A stretch of 40,769 bases of DNA from a virus: IMG/VR virus record IMGVR_UViG_3300009149_000098, positions 1 through 40,769 of that record. One strand, given 5' to 3'. A program made the position numbers and the translations under genes. Below are positions 1 to 10,014 of the stretch, piece by piece; within the stretch, counting starts at the first letter, position 1; each line of letters opens with the position of its first letter. A model generated the notes under the pieces. It saw only the letters and a list, made by a program, of their open reading frames with translations. It was not told the origin of the DNA and ran no database searches.

Positions 1-3000
1 AAAGCCGCAAAGTTTCCATCAATGTGTCCACCAATATTTGCAACACCTTCTTGAGCTGCAAGACTCTCATCTTGTCTATCACTGAGAACAAAGCCAAGCG
101 TTACGGAGGATAGAGTCGGACGACCCGCCATAACACATCGATTCCCAGATACATGATTCTTCGTTGCCTTAATCATAAAAAAGCCTACCGCGAATCCACT
201 GCTCGTATTATTAGTGATAGAATTAAAAGTTGCAAATGTTCCCGAAGAGTTCGTGTCACGAACAGAGTATAACATGAATCCCATGCCAAAAAGAGTCCAA
301 TCATCCCCACCTGTCCATGGAGTTCCCACTGGAATAACAGGATTATCAGTGTTCGACACATAATTGTCTCGGAGGACATTCTGATCAAACTTAGGAGTCC
401 CAATGGCCTCCCAATAAAATCCACAAGAATCCGTTCCGGTCACAGTCACTTTATTTCCAATGATGCGACAATGTGCAAAGTACGCGAATCTCACTCCATG
501 TTCATTGGTGCAATTGAAAATATTATGGCTAAAGTCACAATCTTCTAATTCGCTAGAGAGCACACAAGCTGACGTGTTTAATGTGCGTGCGGTATTTCCC
601 GAGATGTGACACCCATTCATTTTTACTGCAATCTCCATGGGGCCAGTCATGGAATTATTTAAGATCTTGCAAGATTCAAATACGTCAGTACCCACTGAAC
701 CAGAAAAATATAATGACCTGGAGACCGATGCCGCATCTCTAATCATATTATCAGAAAAACTTGAATCCCTCACATTCCCAAGATTAACATCTATACGAAT
801 ACCATAGACACCTTGAGCCTGAACACTATTTCCACAGACCATAATATATTGAGAATTGGCACCACCCATCTTCAAAAAGATGCCTTCATTTGTAGTTGAT
901 AAAACTTGATTCTTGCAAACAGACAAACGAAGAGCACTCTGTACGCTCTCGATGGAAATGCACTTTTCACACCCAGAGATAATATTCTCGTCCATTTGAA
1001 CATTCTCACACAGCGTGCTTGTGAATGAGATTCCCTTCCAAAGAACACCACTAACAGCTTCAATCGTGTTTTTTGAAATATATGAACGAGCACCAGTAGA
1101 GAACTCAATACCAATACCACCTGCTCCAGGAGTAGATGCGGCAATTTTTATATTATTATTCATGATATAAGAGTCCGTCAAAGGACCCACAATCACCCCA
1201 CTCCCTTCAGAAAGAAGATCCATTTTATTATTACAAATATAGGATCCCGTGGAGTTTACAAGAGAGACCCCACCTACGCTTTGTTCGATTCGGTTGTTCT
1301 CAAACCTTGAACTATTAAAAGTAGCGCTCCTGAATGAGACAGGAGTCTCAAGGCCGGGGGTAAGCCCATCTGTCCCAAAAAAGTTATTGTGAATCTGGGA
1401 GTCATAAGTAGACCCAGAGATATAGAAGCGACCAGAGGCACCCGCTGCCAGTGTATAAGTCTCAAGAATGTTATCATGGAATTGAGTTCTGTTCATTGCC
1501 GACGAAACTAAGCAGCCACCAGCAGCATACCCTTTAAACCTGTTATTATGGATATGTGCTCTATTGAGAGAACCAAAATTTATAAGGGTAGTCAAATCGG
1601 TGCCTGCTGATAGACCTGCACCCGTATCGATCCCAGTTACTAAGCAGTGAGCCATTTTGGCTCTTGAAAATCCCGTGAACTGAACTCCCGCTCCGGCCAC
1701 CGTCATTTGACAGTTGTCAAATTCAAACTCAGTACCGCTACCAAAATCCAAGGTAGCCGTGGATAAATCCTCGAAGACCCCTTCAAAATTGCAATTCTTG
1801 AATTTTAATCGGGAACATCCAGAGGCAGAGAAAATCTTTCCTCGTCCCTTAATGGTTAAGTCTTTGAATGTAATATCTGTACAACTTGACAAGGCGAACA
1901 GTAAATGAGTTGTGCCGCTTCCTGTATCGAATTGCAGGGTCGTTGAATCAACCCCGTCGCCTTCAATCGTAAAACCCGTGGAGTTCGCCATAGTGAACAC
2001 AGTGGTGGCAGGGGCAATCCCTGCGAAATCATAAATCCCTCTTCGGAACTTAATGACACCACCTCTACTCCCAGCCACCTGAGAGAAGGCATTTCTAATA
2101 TCCGTCAAGGATGTGTAATAGTCTGAGCGTGGGGTCGTGGGCAGCGTGGGCTCCCCTGTATTTCCATCTTTGGTATCAACAGGAGAAAATGTTACCGTTG
2201 CATACTTGTTGGCGTTGATCCGCGCCTTTAAGTTATCAAAGGTTTGATAACTGTGATAATCCACCCGAGAGGACACGACCTCAGAGTCCAAATCATCATA
2301 TCCTCGACCACTTGAAGCCGGAGTGGGACTAGATGCCCAGTTAACCATTCGATGCTTGACAATGCGAACATAGGCACCTGCTTGAGGAAGTCTCTTCCAC
2401 TCGGGAATAGATGATTGCTTTTTCAAATAGCAGCGGGTTACATCGCCTACGGTTGCGCCATTGCCCATAACCTGCGCGTAATATCCAGCCCAGTGCCCAT
2501 CGAAAATCTGAAACGTGGTTCCGATTAAATCATCAGGGTCTACCACTTGTCCACCAGTGACGCCTAAGATTAGATTAGAAATGTCCACATACTCATATGC
2601 AGGATCGAAGGCATCCAATGTGCCTCCATAGAAATCCCCGATAGAAGAATCATTGGACCCATGTTTCATTTGAGCAATTTGAGTGGCTAAATGGTCATAC
2701 GCACTCTTCTCATCCCTGGCCCAATGATCGCTGGTGCTGTCACCCAAGACTTCATTCGCGGCTCCTCCCAAGAACGGGGGTTCCAGTCGTTCATATAAAC
2801 GAGGTCTCTGATCACTGGACTTTCTCCCTTGAACCTTTCCTGCAACAGTGCCCTCTCCATAGCCCATTTGCTTTATTACATCGATAGTAGCTCCACCTTC
2901 AACGGTCACTGTGATAATATCATTCCCAGATGCATCAGTGCTGGGATCTCCTGCCAGGATTTTTCCGTTAGAATCCGTTCGAATGACAGCAAGGGGTATG

Positions 3001-3527
3001 CTCAGGGAACTATTGGGCGAGAATCGTGCAGGATTATACCCTACAGAACCCCTTGTTCCTACAGTGTTATTGCGGATAGGCTGTTTGATCTGCCAAAATG
3101 GAGTGTTCCGCGTGAAGACGCCTGCGATATTAATCTCTTGACCGTCAGGAATGGGATCTGTGTTATCTACAGAGGAATCCCAGAACGCCCGAGAATCAGG
3201 GTCGCTACTAATCCCCGTCAACTCAATCTCTATCCAGTATTCTGTATTGGGGGCACCCAGGACCACTCGCTGACTATTGGTGCCCGATTGAGCATTAATA
3301 AATCGCCCGGCCCAATCCCCGCCAAAACCATTGGATATATTCAAATGACCGACAGTGGAGCCGCTTTGAGATAATACTTCTACTCTAAATCCATCGAAAA
3401 CACCCGCGCCAATTAATGATCGAATAAGGTCCGACTGAATATTCCTGGGGAATTGCCGAATCCCATAATCAAAATCTTCCAAATCAACTCGTTCGGATGG
3501 ATGAAAAAGAGGATCTTTACTGCTCAT
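1..3527 (-). CDS. Beta-helix tail fibre/spike-like protein, C-terminus beyond the window
   Basis: The frame is open from an ATG at 3527 to the window edge, giving at least 1175 residues with no stop; the C-terminus is missing. A GGAG sits 10 nt before the start. The first ~400 residues look like a tail-attachment region. From about residue 480 the protein becomes a long series of short strands with recurring H/N-N-N turns (HNNRFKG, HDNILE, HNNFFG, CNNKMD, MNNNIK), the pattern of right-handed parallel beta-helices of the NosD/pectate-lyase type. In phages such proteins are usually receptor-binding or glycan-degrading tailspikes. No catalytic residues can be assigned. It is the last visible gene of the tail operon, which fits a distal fibre. 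Enzymatic activity is unknown. Confidence 0.85.
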   Translation of the reverse strand, partial: MSSKDPLFHPSERVDLEDFDYGIRQFPRNIQSDLIRSLIGAGVFDGFRVEVLSQSGSTVGHLNISNGFGGDWAGRFINAQSGTNSQRVVLGAPNTEYWIEIELTGISSDPDSRAFWDSSVDNTDPIPDGQEINIAGVFTRNTPFWQIKQPIRNNTVGTRGSVGYNPARFSPNSSLSIPLAVIRTDSNGKILAGDPSTDASGNDIITVTVEGGATIDVIKQMGYGEGTVAGKVQGRKSSDQRPRLYERLEPPFLGGAANEVLGDSTSDHWARDEKSAYDHLATQIAQMKHGSNDSSIGDFYGGTLDAFDPAYEYVDISNLILGVTGGQVVDPDDLIGTTFQIFDGHWAGYYAQVMGNGATVGDVTRCYLKKQSSIPEWKRLPQAGAYVRIVKHRMVNWASSPTPASSGRGYDDLDSEVVSSRVDYHSYQTFDNLKARINANKYATVTFSPVDTKDGNTGEPTLPTTPRSDYYTSLTDIRNAFSQVAGSRGGVIKFRRGIYDFAGIAPATTVFTMANSTGFTIEGDGVDSTTLQFDTGSGTTHLLFALSSCTDITFKDLTIKGRGKIFSASGCSRLKFKNCNFEGVFEDLSTATLDFGSGTEFEFDNCQMTVAGAGVQFTGFSRAKMAHCLVTGIDTGAGLSAGTDLTTLINFGSLNRAHIHNNRFKGYAAGGCLVSSAMNRTQFHDNILETYTLAAGASGRFYISGSTYDSQIHNNFFGTDGLTPGLETPVSFRSATFNSSRFENNRIEQSVGGVSLVNSTGSYICNNKMDLLSEGSGVIVGPLTDSYIMNNNIKIAASTPGAGGIGIEFSTGARSYISKNTIEAVSGVLWKGISFTSTLCENVQMDENIISGCEKCISIESVQSALRLSVCKNQVLSTTNEGIFLKMGGANSQYIMVCGNSVQAQGVYGIRIDVNLGNVRDSSFSDNMIRDAASVSRSLYFSGSVGTDVFESCKILNNSMTGPMEIAVKMNGCHISGNTARTLNTSACVLSSELEDCDFSHNIFNCTNEHGVRFAYFAHCRIIGNKVTVTGTDSCGFYWEAIGTPKFDQNVLRDNYVSNTDNPVIPVGTPWTGGDDWTLFGMGFMLYSVRDTNSSGTFATFNSITNNTSSGFAVGFFMIKATKNHVSGNRCVMAGRPTLSSVTLGFVLSDRQDESLAAQEGVANIGGHIDGNFAA

Positions 3528-3554
3528 GACTTGAATACTCCATTTAAATCAAGA

Positions 3555-3575
3555 AAACTTTAGAGTCTAAAGTTT
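3555..3575. repeat. Intergenic palindrome copy 1
   Basis: Arms AAACTTTAGA and TCTAAAGTTT flank a single central G (3565). It lies 4 nt after the stop codon of the 949-aa gene and 27 nt before the beta-helix gene start. This is the shortest copy: the outer A/T pairs are lost on one side. Member of an eight-copy family in this window. Confidence 0.9.
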
Positions 3576-3579
3576 CCTA

Positions 3580-6429
3580 TTAAGAACTTAGTTGAATTAT
3601 ATTTGAAAGATCAACGTTGATTTTCTTGTCATTATGATCATAGAATTCAACCTTGACACCTGCTGCTCTGACTATATCCATCACGAATGATAACCGAAGG
3701 AAGAGGATGCTTCCATTTAACACAAAAGGAAAAGAAAAGCCATCTATTCTCGGCTGAGTCACTCCAAGGCTCGCAGTCCTAATGATTGAAGACCCAAGGA
3801 CCACGCTTGGATATACATTAGACATCTTGAATGGATAATGTTCGTGCTCAGGAATATATCCGCGATCACGAATAAGCAATCCTCGGGTTGGGGATTCCAA
3901 CTGAAGACTATCATAAAAAAGAATCTCTTCACTTTGATCCATATGATCCAAGATAACCACATCTTCAGTTAAAGGAAGTCCCCCACTGACACCAAGCACA
4001 CCAGGGAGTGCCTCAATAGGAATCTCTAAATTATATGTGGCCACTTGTGTGCCCGAATCATGTAATCGAGTCACCCCAGACACATAAATAGTATTCTCCT
4101 CTTGGGTCCCTGGGAGTCCCCGGCCCCAATAATATAACGGAGCGCGACCAAATCGACCTTCTCCTCCAACAACTACTTGCGTTGGGTATCCTGCTCGAGG
4201 ATTCGATGGAGACCCCCTCCAGGAATTTACTTGCGCCGTTGTTGGGAAAGCAGAGGCATTCGTGACAATCATATTGATAGGCTGGAATTCAAATACATTC
4301 GCACCTCCATCTATGACAATCTGCTTAGGTAAGGTCTTTTTTGCCGTCCCTGGATTAAAATCAACTTCTATCTGGACATTCGATAAATATATTCTCGCAT
4401 CACTTGCATCATTGCGTGCAATGTATGCCTTTGCCTCCACTGTCGATGCCTGAGTTGCCTTCACTTTAGCAGGGGCTTGTCTTGTGCTAGAGAACACGTA
4501 TGGCCCTGGCCATTTGCCTTCAGAAGTCACAGGAGGAGGCCATCCAGCCTCCGGCAAATGAGAACTCTCTGTGGGAATTACTGGAATGGTTCCATACCAT
4601 CTCTCCATAGAGACGCCCACAAGGTGAGTATTTTGGATGGGCCTTGCAACTGTCCATGTAACTTCACCAGATGCTGTGTCTACTAATTCAAGATAGGTTT
4701 CTTCGTTTAATATATCAGTAGAAAAGCCTGGGGCCGCAGATAGTCCCAATTGTGCATTCAAAGCCCGAGAGCCTGCGACTAAATCATAATTAAAAATACT
4801 GGTCGCCGTGATGACACCTAAGTATCCAGTGGAATCAAATACTCGAAAAGTCAAAGGACTCACGAGTGGTCCCTCCGGAACCCTGTCAAATGGATAATCA
4901 ATAGAGACCAATGTGGATAAAGGAGTAATCTGGGAAGTTAATTGACGCCTTTGATAAGTCGTTCCTGTAACAAATATAACCTCTTCACCTGGACCTCCTC
5001 GATCTAAAACCCATAATCCCACAACATTCTCATATCGAGCGACCGACTTCAGTTCCTGGACGGCAGGAGGAATCACAGGGGAGGCTCCTGTCGTCAATCC
5101 GCCTGTCACAACGTCTGCCTGCACCCATTTAATCTTAACGCCTCTCCTGCGCGTCCTGGCTAACGATGCAAGCGTGCTGAATTCCCTTGTTGTTGCATTG
5201 TACCCATTCACGTCAAATAATTCGAGAGGTGCCAGTCGCTCCTCGGGATCCACAATAATATTAAAAGGAGCCGCAGGCACCCCGTCCAATGCTGAATCAT
5301 CAATTTTAAGGATTGTAGATCCCTGGACTGCATCCTCTCGAAGACATGCCATCTTCCATGGCAACGGATGAAGATAAGAAGACCCAGGAATGGATCCTTT
5401 TAATTTATCTTCACATTTAATCTTTACAGCCACTCTTCTGGCCTTCGCTTCAATGAATTCCCAACAGCCGCCATCTATAAAGAATGCGCTCCCTGCTGGA
5501 TGAGAAAATTGAAAATCATTCACCACGCGAACTCTTCTTATGTACTTATCAACAGAAGCAAATGCAAACCCCTCTGAGACACTCATTTTAAATGCAGAAG
5601 TCACTGTAGGCACAACAGACCAATTCAATCCCACTGTAATAGTTCTTGTCGCCCCATCATAATCTGTGATAGTTCGAATGTCACCAATAGCAGCACCACT
5701 TTTAATTTCAATTGACCATCCATTATAAAAATCATCAAGAATACTTGCATTATTTGGCAATTGAAGAGTTGCCACCCCACTATCCTCAGAAGTCTCTAAG
5801 TATTCACTAAAGATGGTTCCCTGTCCATATAGAGGTAACCTATCTGTCACAGGGTATTCTCTGTCTGAATTAACTCTAAGACTAGATCCCGATGATGTCG
5901 CAATACCCCCACTGGTTACCCCAGTAATTGTATTAGTCGCAGCAAAGTCTCCTTTGCGTCTAGAGATAAAATGAAGTTTACTTTCTTCTTTATCGTGATA
6001 GACAACATCTGCCAAGACTCCTAACCCGTTTCCTATAGTCTCTCCACTTTGGAAATCAATAGAGTTCCATCCCGTGATTTTGATAAATTCAATATCCTTA
6101 GAAATATCAAAATATCCACTCCCTTGAATGATTTCTTTTTCCACTCGAAATGTAAGGTTTTCATAGGGACCCAAAACCACTTCAAGAAGTTGCCAGAATG
6201 AATTCCCGATAGCCTTATAATCAGCCATGAGAATTTGTGTGACGGCTCTAAAGAAGTCATCGTCTGAAAAACCGAGTGGGGGCCTTTTTACCCCATAATT
6301 ACCCGCGACAGTATCCAGGTACTTCCCTGCAGACCAATGAAGCAGCAACATTCTTCGAGTTAATTCGAGAGCGGATCGGGGATTCGCTGCGAATAATGGA
6401 GTCGGAATGGAACTTAAATCAATCGCCAT
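3580..6429 (-). CDS. Large baseplate/tail-periphery protein with DDFYNGW module
   Basis: 949 residues; ATG at 6429 with AGG about 8 nt upstream. The first 11 bases overlap the end of the 470-aa gene, implying translational coupling. Residues 1-100 have an architecture seen in baseplate adaptor proteins (LDTVAGNYGVKRPPLGFSDD, resembling the repeat-handling N-termini of gpI/DUF2313-type proteins). Residues about 217-283 hold the DDFYNGW module also found in the sheath and the 902-aa protein. The remainder is beta-rich and fits tail-surface domains. I do not recognise a named family for the whole protein; the role in the baseplate rim or fibre attachment is inferred from position and composition. 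Confidence 0.8.
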   Translation of the reverse strand: MAIDLSSIPTPLFAANPRSALELTRRMLLLHWSAGKYLDTVAGNYGVKRPPLGFSDDDFFRAVTQILMADYKAIGNSFWQLLEVVLGPYENLTFRVEKEIIQGSGYFDISKDIEFIKITGWNSIDFQSGETIGNGLGVLADVVYHDKEESKLHFISRRKGDFAATNTITGVTSGGIATSSGSSLRVNSDREYPVTDRLPLYGQGTIFSEYLETSEDSGVATLQLPNNASILDDFYNGWSIEIKSGAAIGDIRTITDYDGATRTITVGLNWSVVPTVTSAFKMSVSEGFAFASVDKYIRRVRVVNDFQFSHPAGSAFFIDGGCWEFIEAKARRVAVKIKCEDKLKGSIPGSSYLHPLPWKMACLREDAVQGSTILKIDDSALDGVPAAPFNIIVDPEERLAPLELFDVNGYNATTREFSTLASLARTRRRGVKIKWVQADVVTGGLTTGASPVIPPAVQELKSVARYENVVGLWVLDRGGPGEEVIFVTGTTYQRRQLTSQITPLSTLVSIDYPFDRVPEGPLVSPLTFRVFDSTGYLGVITATSIFNYDLVAGSRALNAQLGLSAAPGFSTDILNEETYLELVDTASGEVTWTVARPIQNTHLVGVSMERWYGTIPVIPTESSHLPEAGWPPPVTSEGKWPGPYVFSSTRQAPAKVKATQASTVEAKAYIARNDASDARIYLSNVQIEVDFNPGTAKKTLPKQIVIDGGANVFEFQPINMIVTNASAFPTTAQVNSWRGSPSNPRAGYPTQVVVGGEGRFGRAPLYYWGRGLPGTQEENTIYVSGVTRLHDSGTQVATYNLEIPIEALPGVLGVSGGLPLTEDVVILDHMDQSEEILFYDSLQLESPTRGLLIRDRGYIPEHEHYPFKMSNVYPSVVLGSSIIRTASLGVTQPRIDGFSFPFVLNGSILFLRLSFVMDIVRAAGVKVEFYDHNDKKINVDLSNIIQLSS
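5581..5781 (-). other. DDFYNGW module, copy in the 949-aa protein
   Basis: Residues about 217-283. The core reads ILDDFYNGWSIEIKSG, then ITDYDGATRTITV and a W..VPT..S.F.M ending. The same order of motifs occurs in the sheath (34003-34209) and the 902-aa protein (12818-13009). Confidence 0.75.
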
Positions 6430-7831
6430 TTTGACCTGCCTTCGACAAACTCATGCGGACCACAAAAAACGACTTATGCATTCCAATGTCCTCTCCATAA
6501 AGAAACGAGAGTATGGGAATAGCATCATAGATAATAGGACTCGAAGAACCCAATGCATGATAAGAGAACGCAAACGCAGCCGCCAAGAGATCAATGTGAT
6601 TCTGTTTTACAGAGTGCGCCTTTGAGAGTTTATTAAACCCCGTCATGATCCCAATGCCACTCCAAAAGGCATCATGGGGATCATCCTCGCCATGCTCACT
6701 CCATATACGCCACTCCGCCAATGGCAAACGAATTCCCTTAGGATCTTCTTCGTTATAAGAAGGAGTATTCTTGATTTCATCCTCAAAAGCAGAATACAAC
6801 TTTGAATTATTTGACAATTCATGAACGATCTTCAGCGCATCGTCTTCGATCGCACCCGTTAAACTCAATACTGTTCTCTCTCCAAAAGAAGAAACATCTG
6901 TATATCCCAAAATCTTTAAGACATAACTAAGGACGTTGTTTCCAAATTCTTTAAACTCATGATGCTTGATAAGCCATGACCTCAGCGCTTGACCGTCGTC
7001 TGCAAATTTAGAAACTCCCTTAGCCAATACATTAACCAAAGACTTCCCAAAGTTATACTTAAGCCTCTTCTGGACAGTTTGAATCTCCCCTGAAAGGGCC
7101 TCTTCCAGGTCTCCAATCTCCCTGTCTTCATTCAATATCCATTGCTCAATTCTTTGATAGTCCTCAATTATCTTAGATTTCCCAGACATCCCAACCGAAG
7201 GCAATTCTGACATTAACAGAAAACCAACTGCGATCTTTAAAATACTTTCAGGGAATTTCTCTGCGACCCTCATATTCCTTAATCGACTTGCGTGTCTTTC
7301 GACATCATTGATTTTCTGGAGATCAAATCGCTCTGGATTTTCACTTGGAGTCTCCTGCCATTTCCCATTCCAACCCATGTCATCTTTGAGGCCAAAGTCC
7401 TTGTACCATATCTCAGTATCCCCAATAGAAGCCACAGGCTCGCCTGAAGCACCAGAGTATCCCTCTAGCCCTGGCATTGACATTGGCATTGGCTCGACTC
7501 CACCCCTCTGGCCTTGTTCTTTGTCTTCGCCTTCCTGATTATTCAGATTTAAACGAGCAGCCCCCATTGAATTCACCGAAGAAGAACTTTTACGATCTTC
7601 AACCAATGGCAACTCTTGTTTCCCACTGGCGCTAGAAATATTAGTGGGTCGCCCACGTAAATAAAATGGTTCAACCGCCTCCGCTGCTCTTTCTGGCTTC
7701 GTCCAGTGAATCGTATGAAGAGCATCTGCCCAAAGTCCACCCTTTGGCCCAATGTACGGGGGTGGTCCTCCTAAGTTGTCATTGAGTGCCTTGTTGAAAA
7801 CTTTAGAGTCTAAAGTTTTTTTACCGTTCAT
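6419..7831 (-). CDS. 470-aa protein with N-terminal GPKGG motif and in-frame palindrome
   Basis: 470 residues; ATG at 7831 has AGAGG 8 nt upstream, which supports this start over any later one. Residues 4-12 (KKTLDSKVF) are encoded by palindrome copy 2, so the element is translated. Residues 24-43 read PPYIGPKGGLWADALHTIHW, a GPxGGxWxDxxHT motif that I recall as a short linker in several phage virion-associated multi-domain proteins. The middle region has a Gly/Met-rich stretch (MPMSMPGLEGYSG), then a mostly alpha-helical, charged C-terminal half. No catalytic motif is recognised. It overlaps the next gene by 11 bases. Possibly a virion-delivered or tail-associated protein; function unknown. 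Confidence 0.8.
   Translation of the reverse strand: MNGKKTLDSKVFNKALNDNLGGPPPYIGPKGGLWADALHTIHWTKPERAAEAVEPFYLRGRPTNISSASGKQELPLVEDRKSSSSVNSMGAARLNLNNQEGEDKEQGQRGGVEPMPMSMPGLEGYSGASGEPVASIGDTEIWYKDFGLKDDMGWNGKWQETPSENPERFDLQKINDVERHASRLRNMRVAEKFPESILKIAVGFLLMSELPSVGMSGKSKIIEDYQRIEQWILNEDREIGDLEEALSGEIQTVQKRLKYNFGKSLVNVLAKGVSKFADDGQALRSWLIKHHEFKEFGNNVLSYVLKILGYTDVSSFGERTVLSLTGAIEDDALKIVHELSNNSKLYSAFEDEIKNTPSYNEEDPKGIRLPLAEWRIWSEHGEDDPHDAFWSGIGIMTGFNKLSKAHSVKQNHIDLLAAAFAFSYHALGSSSPIIYDAIPILSFLYGEDIGMHKSFFVVRMSLSKAGQNGD
7797..7819. repeat. Intragenic palindrome copy 2 (translated)
   Basis: Perfect 11-bp arms around central G 7808. It starts 9 nt after the start codon of the 470-aa gene and is read in frame as KTLDSKVF. 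This is the only copy of the eight lying inside a well-supported coding region. Confidence 0.9.
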
Positions 7832-7842
7832 TTGCCTGACCT

Positions 7843-9684
7843 CTATTTAGACTCCCAGTCATCTGGAAGGAAAACACCGCCAATCTCTTCATCGCTTCTT
7901 AAAATACCCGATAATATCCGCCTTGAAACACTATCACGCCCAAGAAGTGCAGAGTCTTTCATGTTATTGATACCCTCATCCACCTTGGTCCGTCTTCCCC
8001 TATAAGAAAAAGATGTTCCATTAGCACAAAACGGTAGTCCATACTTGTCTGTTAAATTCTCTACATCCAAAACATACTCCCCCCAGAAATCATGGGTGGT
8101 TGTATCAATCAAAACAAACGTGGGGTATCCCACTCCTAACCTGAATAATAACTGTTCATCATCCGATGGCAGTGTGAATTTTTCAGGCGCAATGGACCTG
8201 ATCGAAATCAAAGAACCACCATTGCTTGGAGTAATGGTATAACTATCAACACTTCGAAGAGCCTCCCCATCTGTCACTGGACCCGAGAATTGAACAAATA
8301 GAATACCCTCAGCCAATGGAGTAACAGAACTTATTCTAACACATGGTTCCGTTTTAAAGCAGCAAATATCTTGTGTTGTATTCCCTGATACATCTTGAAC
8401 ATCCACCCGAAAGCAAACAATGGAATCTGCATCCCACAATGGAGAAGATGCTGATCTATTGATAGTCACATCAAACCCGGTGGAGCCATCGGAAGTCACG
8501 CTCCCCGTAAACCCTAATAGAAACGTCGATCCCCCGCTTAAAACTTGAGTCCAAGGCCCTGTCGAGGATGGACCATGAAATACATTCAGTGAACTTAGAT
8601 CCACGCCAGAGTCCAAATCTGATACCTTAAATAAATATGAGAAATCCCTCTTAACCCTTCGGTCATCAGATGGATCAATGCCAGTTCCGCATTCTGGATC
8701 CTGGTTGCTCACGACTGGGGGGACAATATCGACGTGCTCCATCGTAAATGAACAAAGATCGCTTAAGGTATTCCCATCTACATCCTTCACATAAGTAGAA
8801 ACCTGGACCACGTCATCTGTCTTTATATATCCCGCTGGAACCGTGATGGTCACATCCCGTTCCAAAAGAGGATTAGCACCCGGAACAATCACACAAGAGA
8901 TAAGAGGAATCGCTGCTGAAAATGGCTGACTCGCCCCATTTCGCACTGTTAGGAATGCCCCTCCAAACTCTGAACCCACAGACAATCTAATTAAATAACT
9001 GGCATCATTAATCCCAGAACCTCCCGATGGATAAGGAAAGTCTCGAATTGTGAATGTGAGCACCGTCAACGGAAGAACATTATTAATAGTTCCACACACA
9101 GGCACATTATTAATGATTTGAGGAGGACTTACCTCCTTGGTCCCTACATACCACGAACCACCCCCAAATCCACCACCCAAAGACCCCTCGCTAATATTCA
9201 TACCAGTATGGGTATCTCCACCCAGTCCATTCGGAAAAACAAGAGTTTTATCGAGTCGATCAATCACAACCCCATCAACTCTCATATCATAAACAGCAAG
9301 ATCGTCTGCATCTTGCCAATCCTCCACTGCAACCACTACTGTATTGCCATGCGCTGACTCTGCGCCTGACGCAACCCTTGTTCTCGCTCTATAATAGTAT
9401 ATTCCAAACGTAGGAGGCGCATCAATATAGAAGAAACTATCTCGCACCACCCCTGAGACATCTGCAAATGTAATATTATCCGAAGATCTCTGGATAATAA
9501 AACCATCATAATCGACAGGACTAGACTGTAGACTGGGACCTGCAAGGGATACTAATACCGAAGAGTTAATATTCTTTAACTTTGTATACCTGTCTGCAGG
9601 CTGCACATACACAAGGATCTCAGGAATAAGAGGTATCCCATCGCCAGCAGTCTCTAAAAGGAAATTTACGAAATGAAATGCCAT
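7843..9684 (-). CDS. Fn3/Ig-like multi-domain tail protein
   Basis: 613 residues from ATG 9684, with AAAGG 7 nt upstream; a GTG codon directly before it (9687) is an alternative start. Residues about 30-125 look like a fibronectin type III domain (YDGFIIQRSSDN followed by YYYRARTRVASG). Two or three Ig/cadherin-like beta-sandwich repeats follow, with PPVVSNQDP and SFTM boundaries and paired cysteines (PVCGT, DLCSF, PECGT, DICCF). Such domains are common decorations on phage tails and bind cell-surface carbohydrate weakly or act as spacers. The final ~60 residues are polar and helical and could anchor it. Family-level assignment only. Confidence 0.8.
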   Translation of the reverse strand: MAFHFVNFLLETAGDGIPLIPEILVYVQPADRYTKLKNINSSVLVSLAGPSLQSSPVDYDGFIIQRSSDNITFADVSGVVRDSFFYIDAPPTFGIYYYRARTRVASGAESAHGNTVVVAVEDWQDADDLAVYDMRVDGVVIDRLDKTLVFPNGLGGDTHTGMNISEGSLGGGFGGGSWYVGTKEVSPPQIINNVPVCGTINNVLPLTVLTFTIRDFPYPSGGSGINDASYLIRLSVGSEFGGAFLTVRNGASQPFSAAIPLISCVIVPGANPLLERDVTITVPAGYIKTDDVVQVSTYVKDVDGNTLSDLCSFTMEHVDIVPPVVSNQDPECGTGIDPSDDRRVKRDFSYLFKVSDLDSGVDLSSLNVFHGPSSTGPWTQVLSGGSTFLLGFTGSVTSDGSTGFDVTINRSASSPLWDADSIVCFRVDVQDVSGNTTQDICCFKTEPCVRISSVTPLAEGILFVQFSGPVTDGEALRSVDSYTITPSNGGSLISIRSIAPEKFTLPSDDEQLLFRLGVGYPTFVLIDTTTHDFWGEYVLDVENLTDKYGLPFCANGTSFSYRGRRTKVDEGINNMKDSALLGRDSVSRRILSGILRSDEEIGGVFLPDDWESK

Positions 9685-9695
9685 CACTTTGCCTT

Positions 9696-9965
9696 TTAAT
9701 GGAGAGTGCTCTTGAGACCTTTTAGTCTATTTAATTTATCTTCCAAGTCTTCAATTTGCTCGTCGATCGTCAGGTCCGCTTTTAAGCCATTCACTTCTTT
9801 CCTGATGTTCTGAAAAATCGGATTATCGTAACTTCGAAAAATCTGGTCTTCAAGCCACCAAAACAACTCATCTTTAGTTTTGAACCCCTTCCACCTCACG
9901 GTGTTATTGTCAAGAAAAGCAACAACTCTTTTTGATTTATCGACATCTTCAAGTAATTTACTCAT
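9696..9965 (-). CDS. Small protein, paralogue of the 174-aa neighbour
   Basis: 89 residues; ATG at 9965 with AGGGA about 11 nt upstream. Residues 15-55 match a segment of the upstream 174-aa protein: F..NN.VRWKGF, then a helix with DQIFRSYDNPIF. The C-terminal 30 residues are a charged helix (IDEQIEDLEDKLNRLKGLK) likely to form a coiled coil. Function unknown. Two TATAAT-like boxes lie in the preceding 129-nt gap, so it may have its own promoter. Confidence 0.75.
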   Translation of the reverse strand: MSKLLEDVDKSKRVVAFLDNNTVRWKGFKTKDELFWWLEDQIFRSYDNPIFQNIRKEVNGLKADLTIDEQIEDLEDKLNRLKGLKSTLH

Positions 9966-10014
9966 GAAGTTTTAATCCCTGGACCTAGACAAGAGAAGAA
10001 AAGAATCCGCTGAT

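Noticed and set aside
2829-3374. Open plus-strand frame of 181 codons
   Set aside because: Antisense to the uninterrupted beta-helix gene, whose frame stays open over the whole region.
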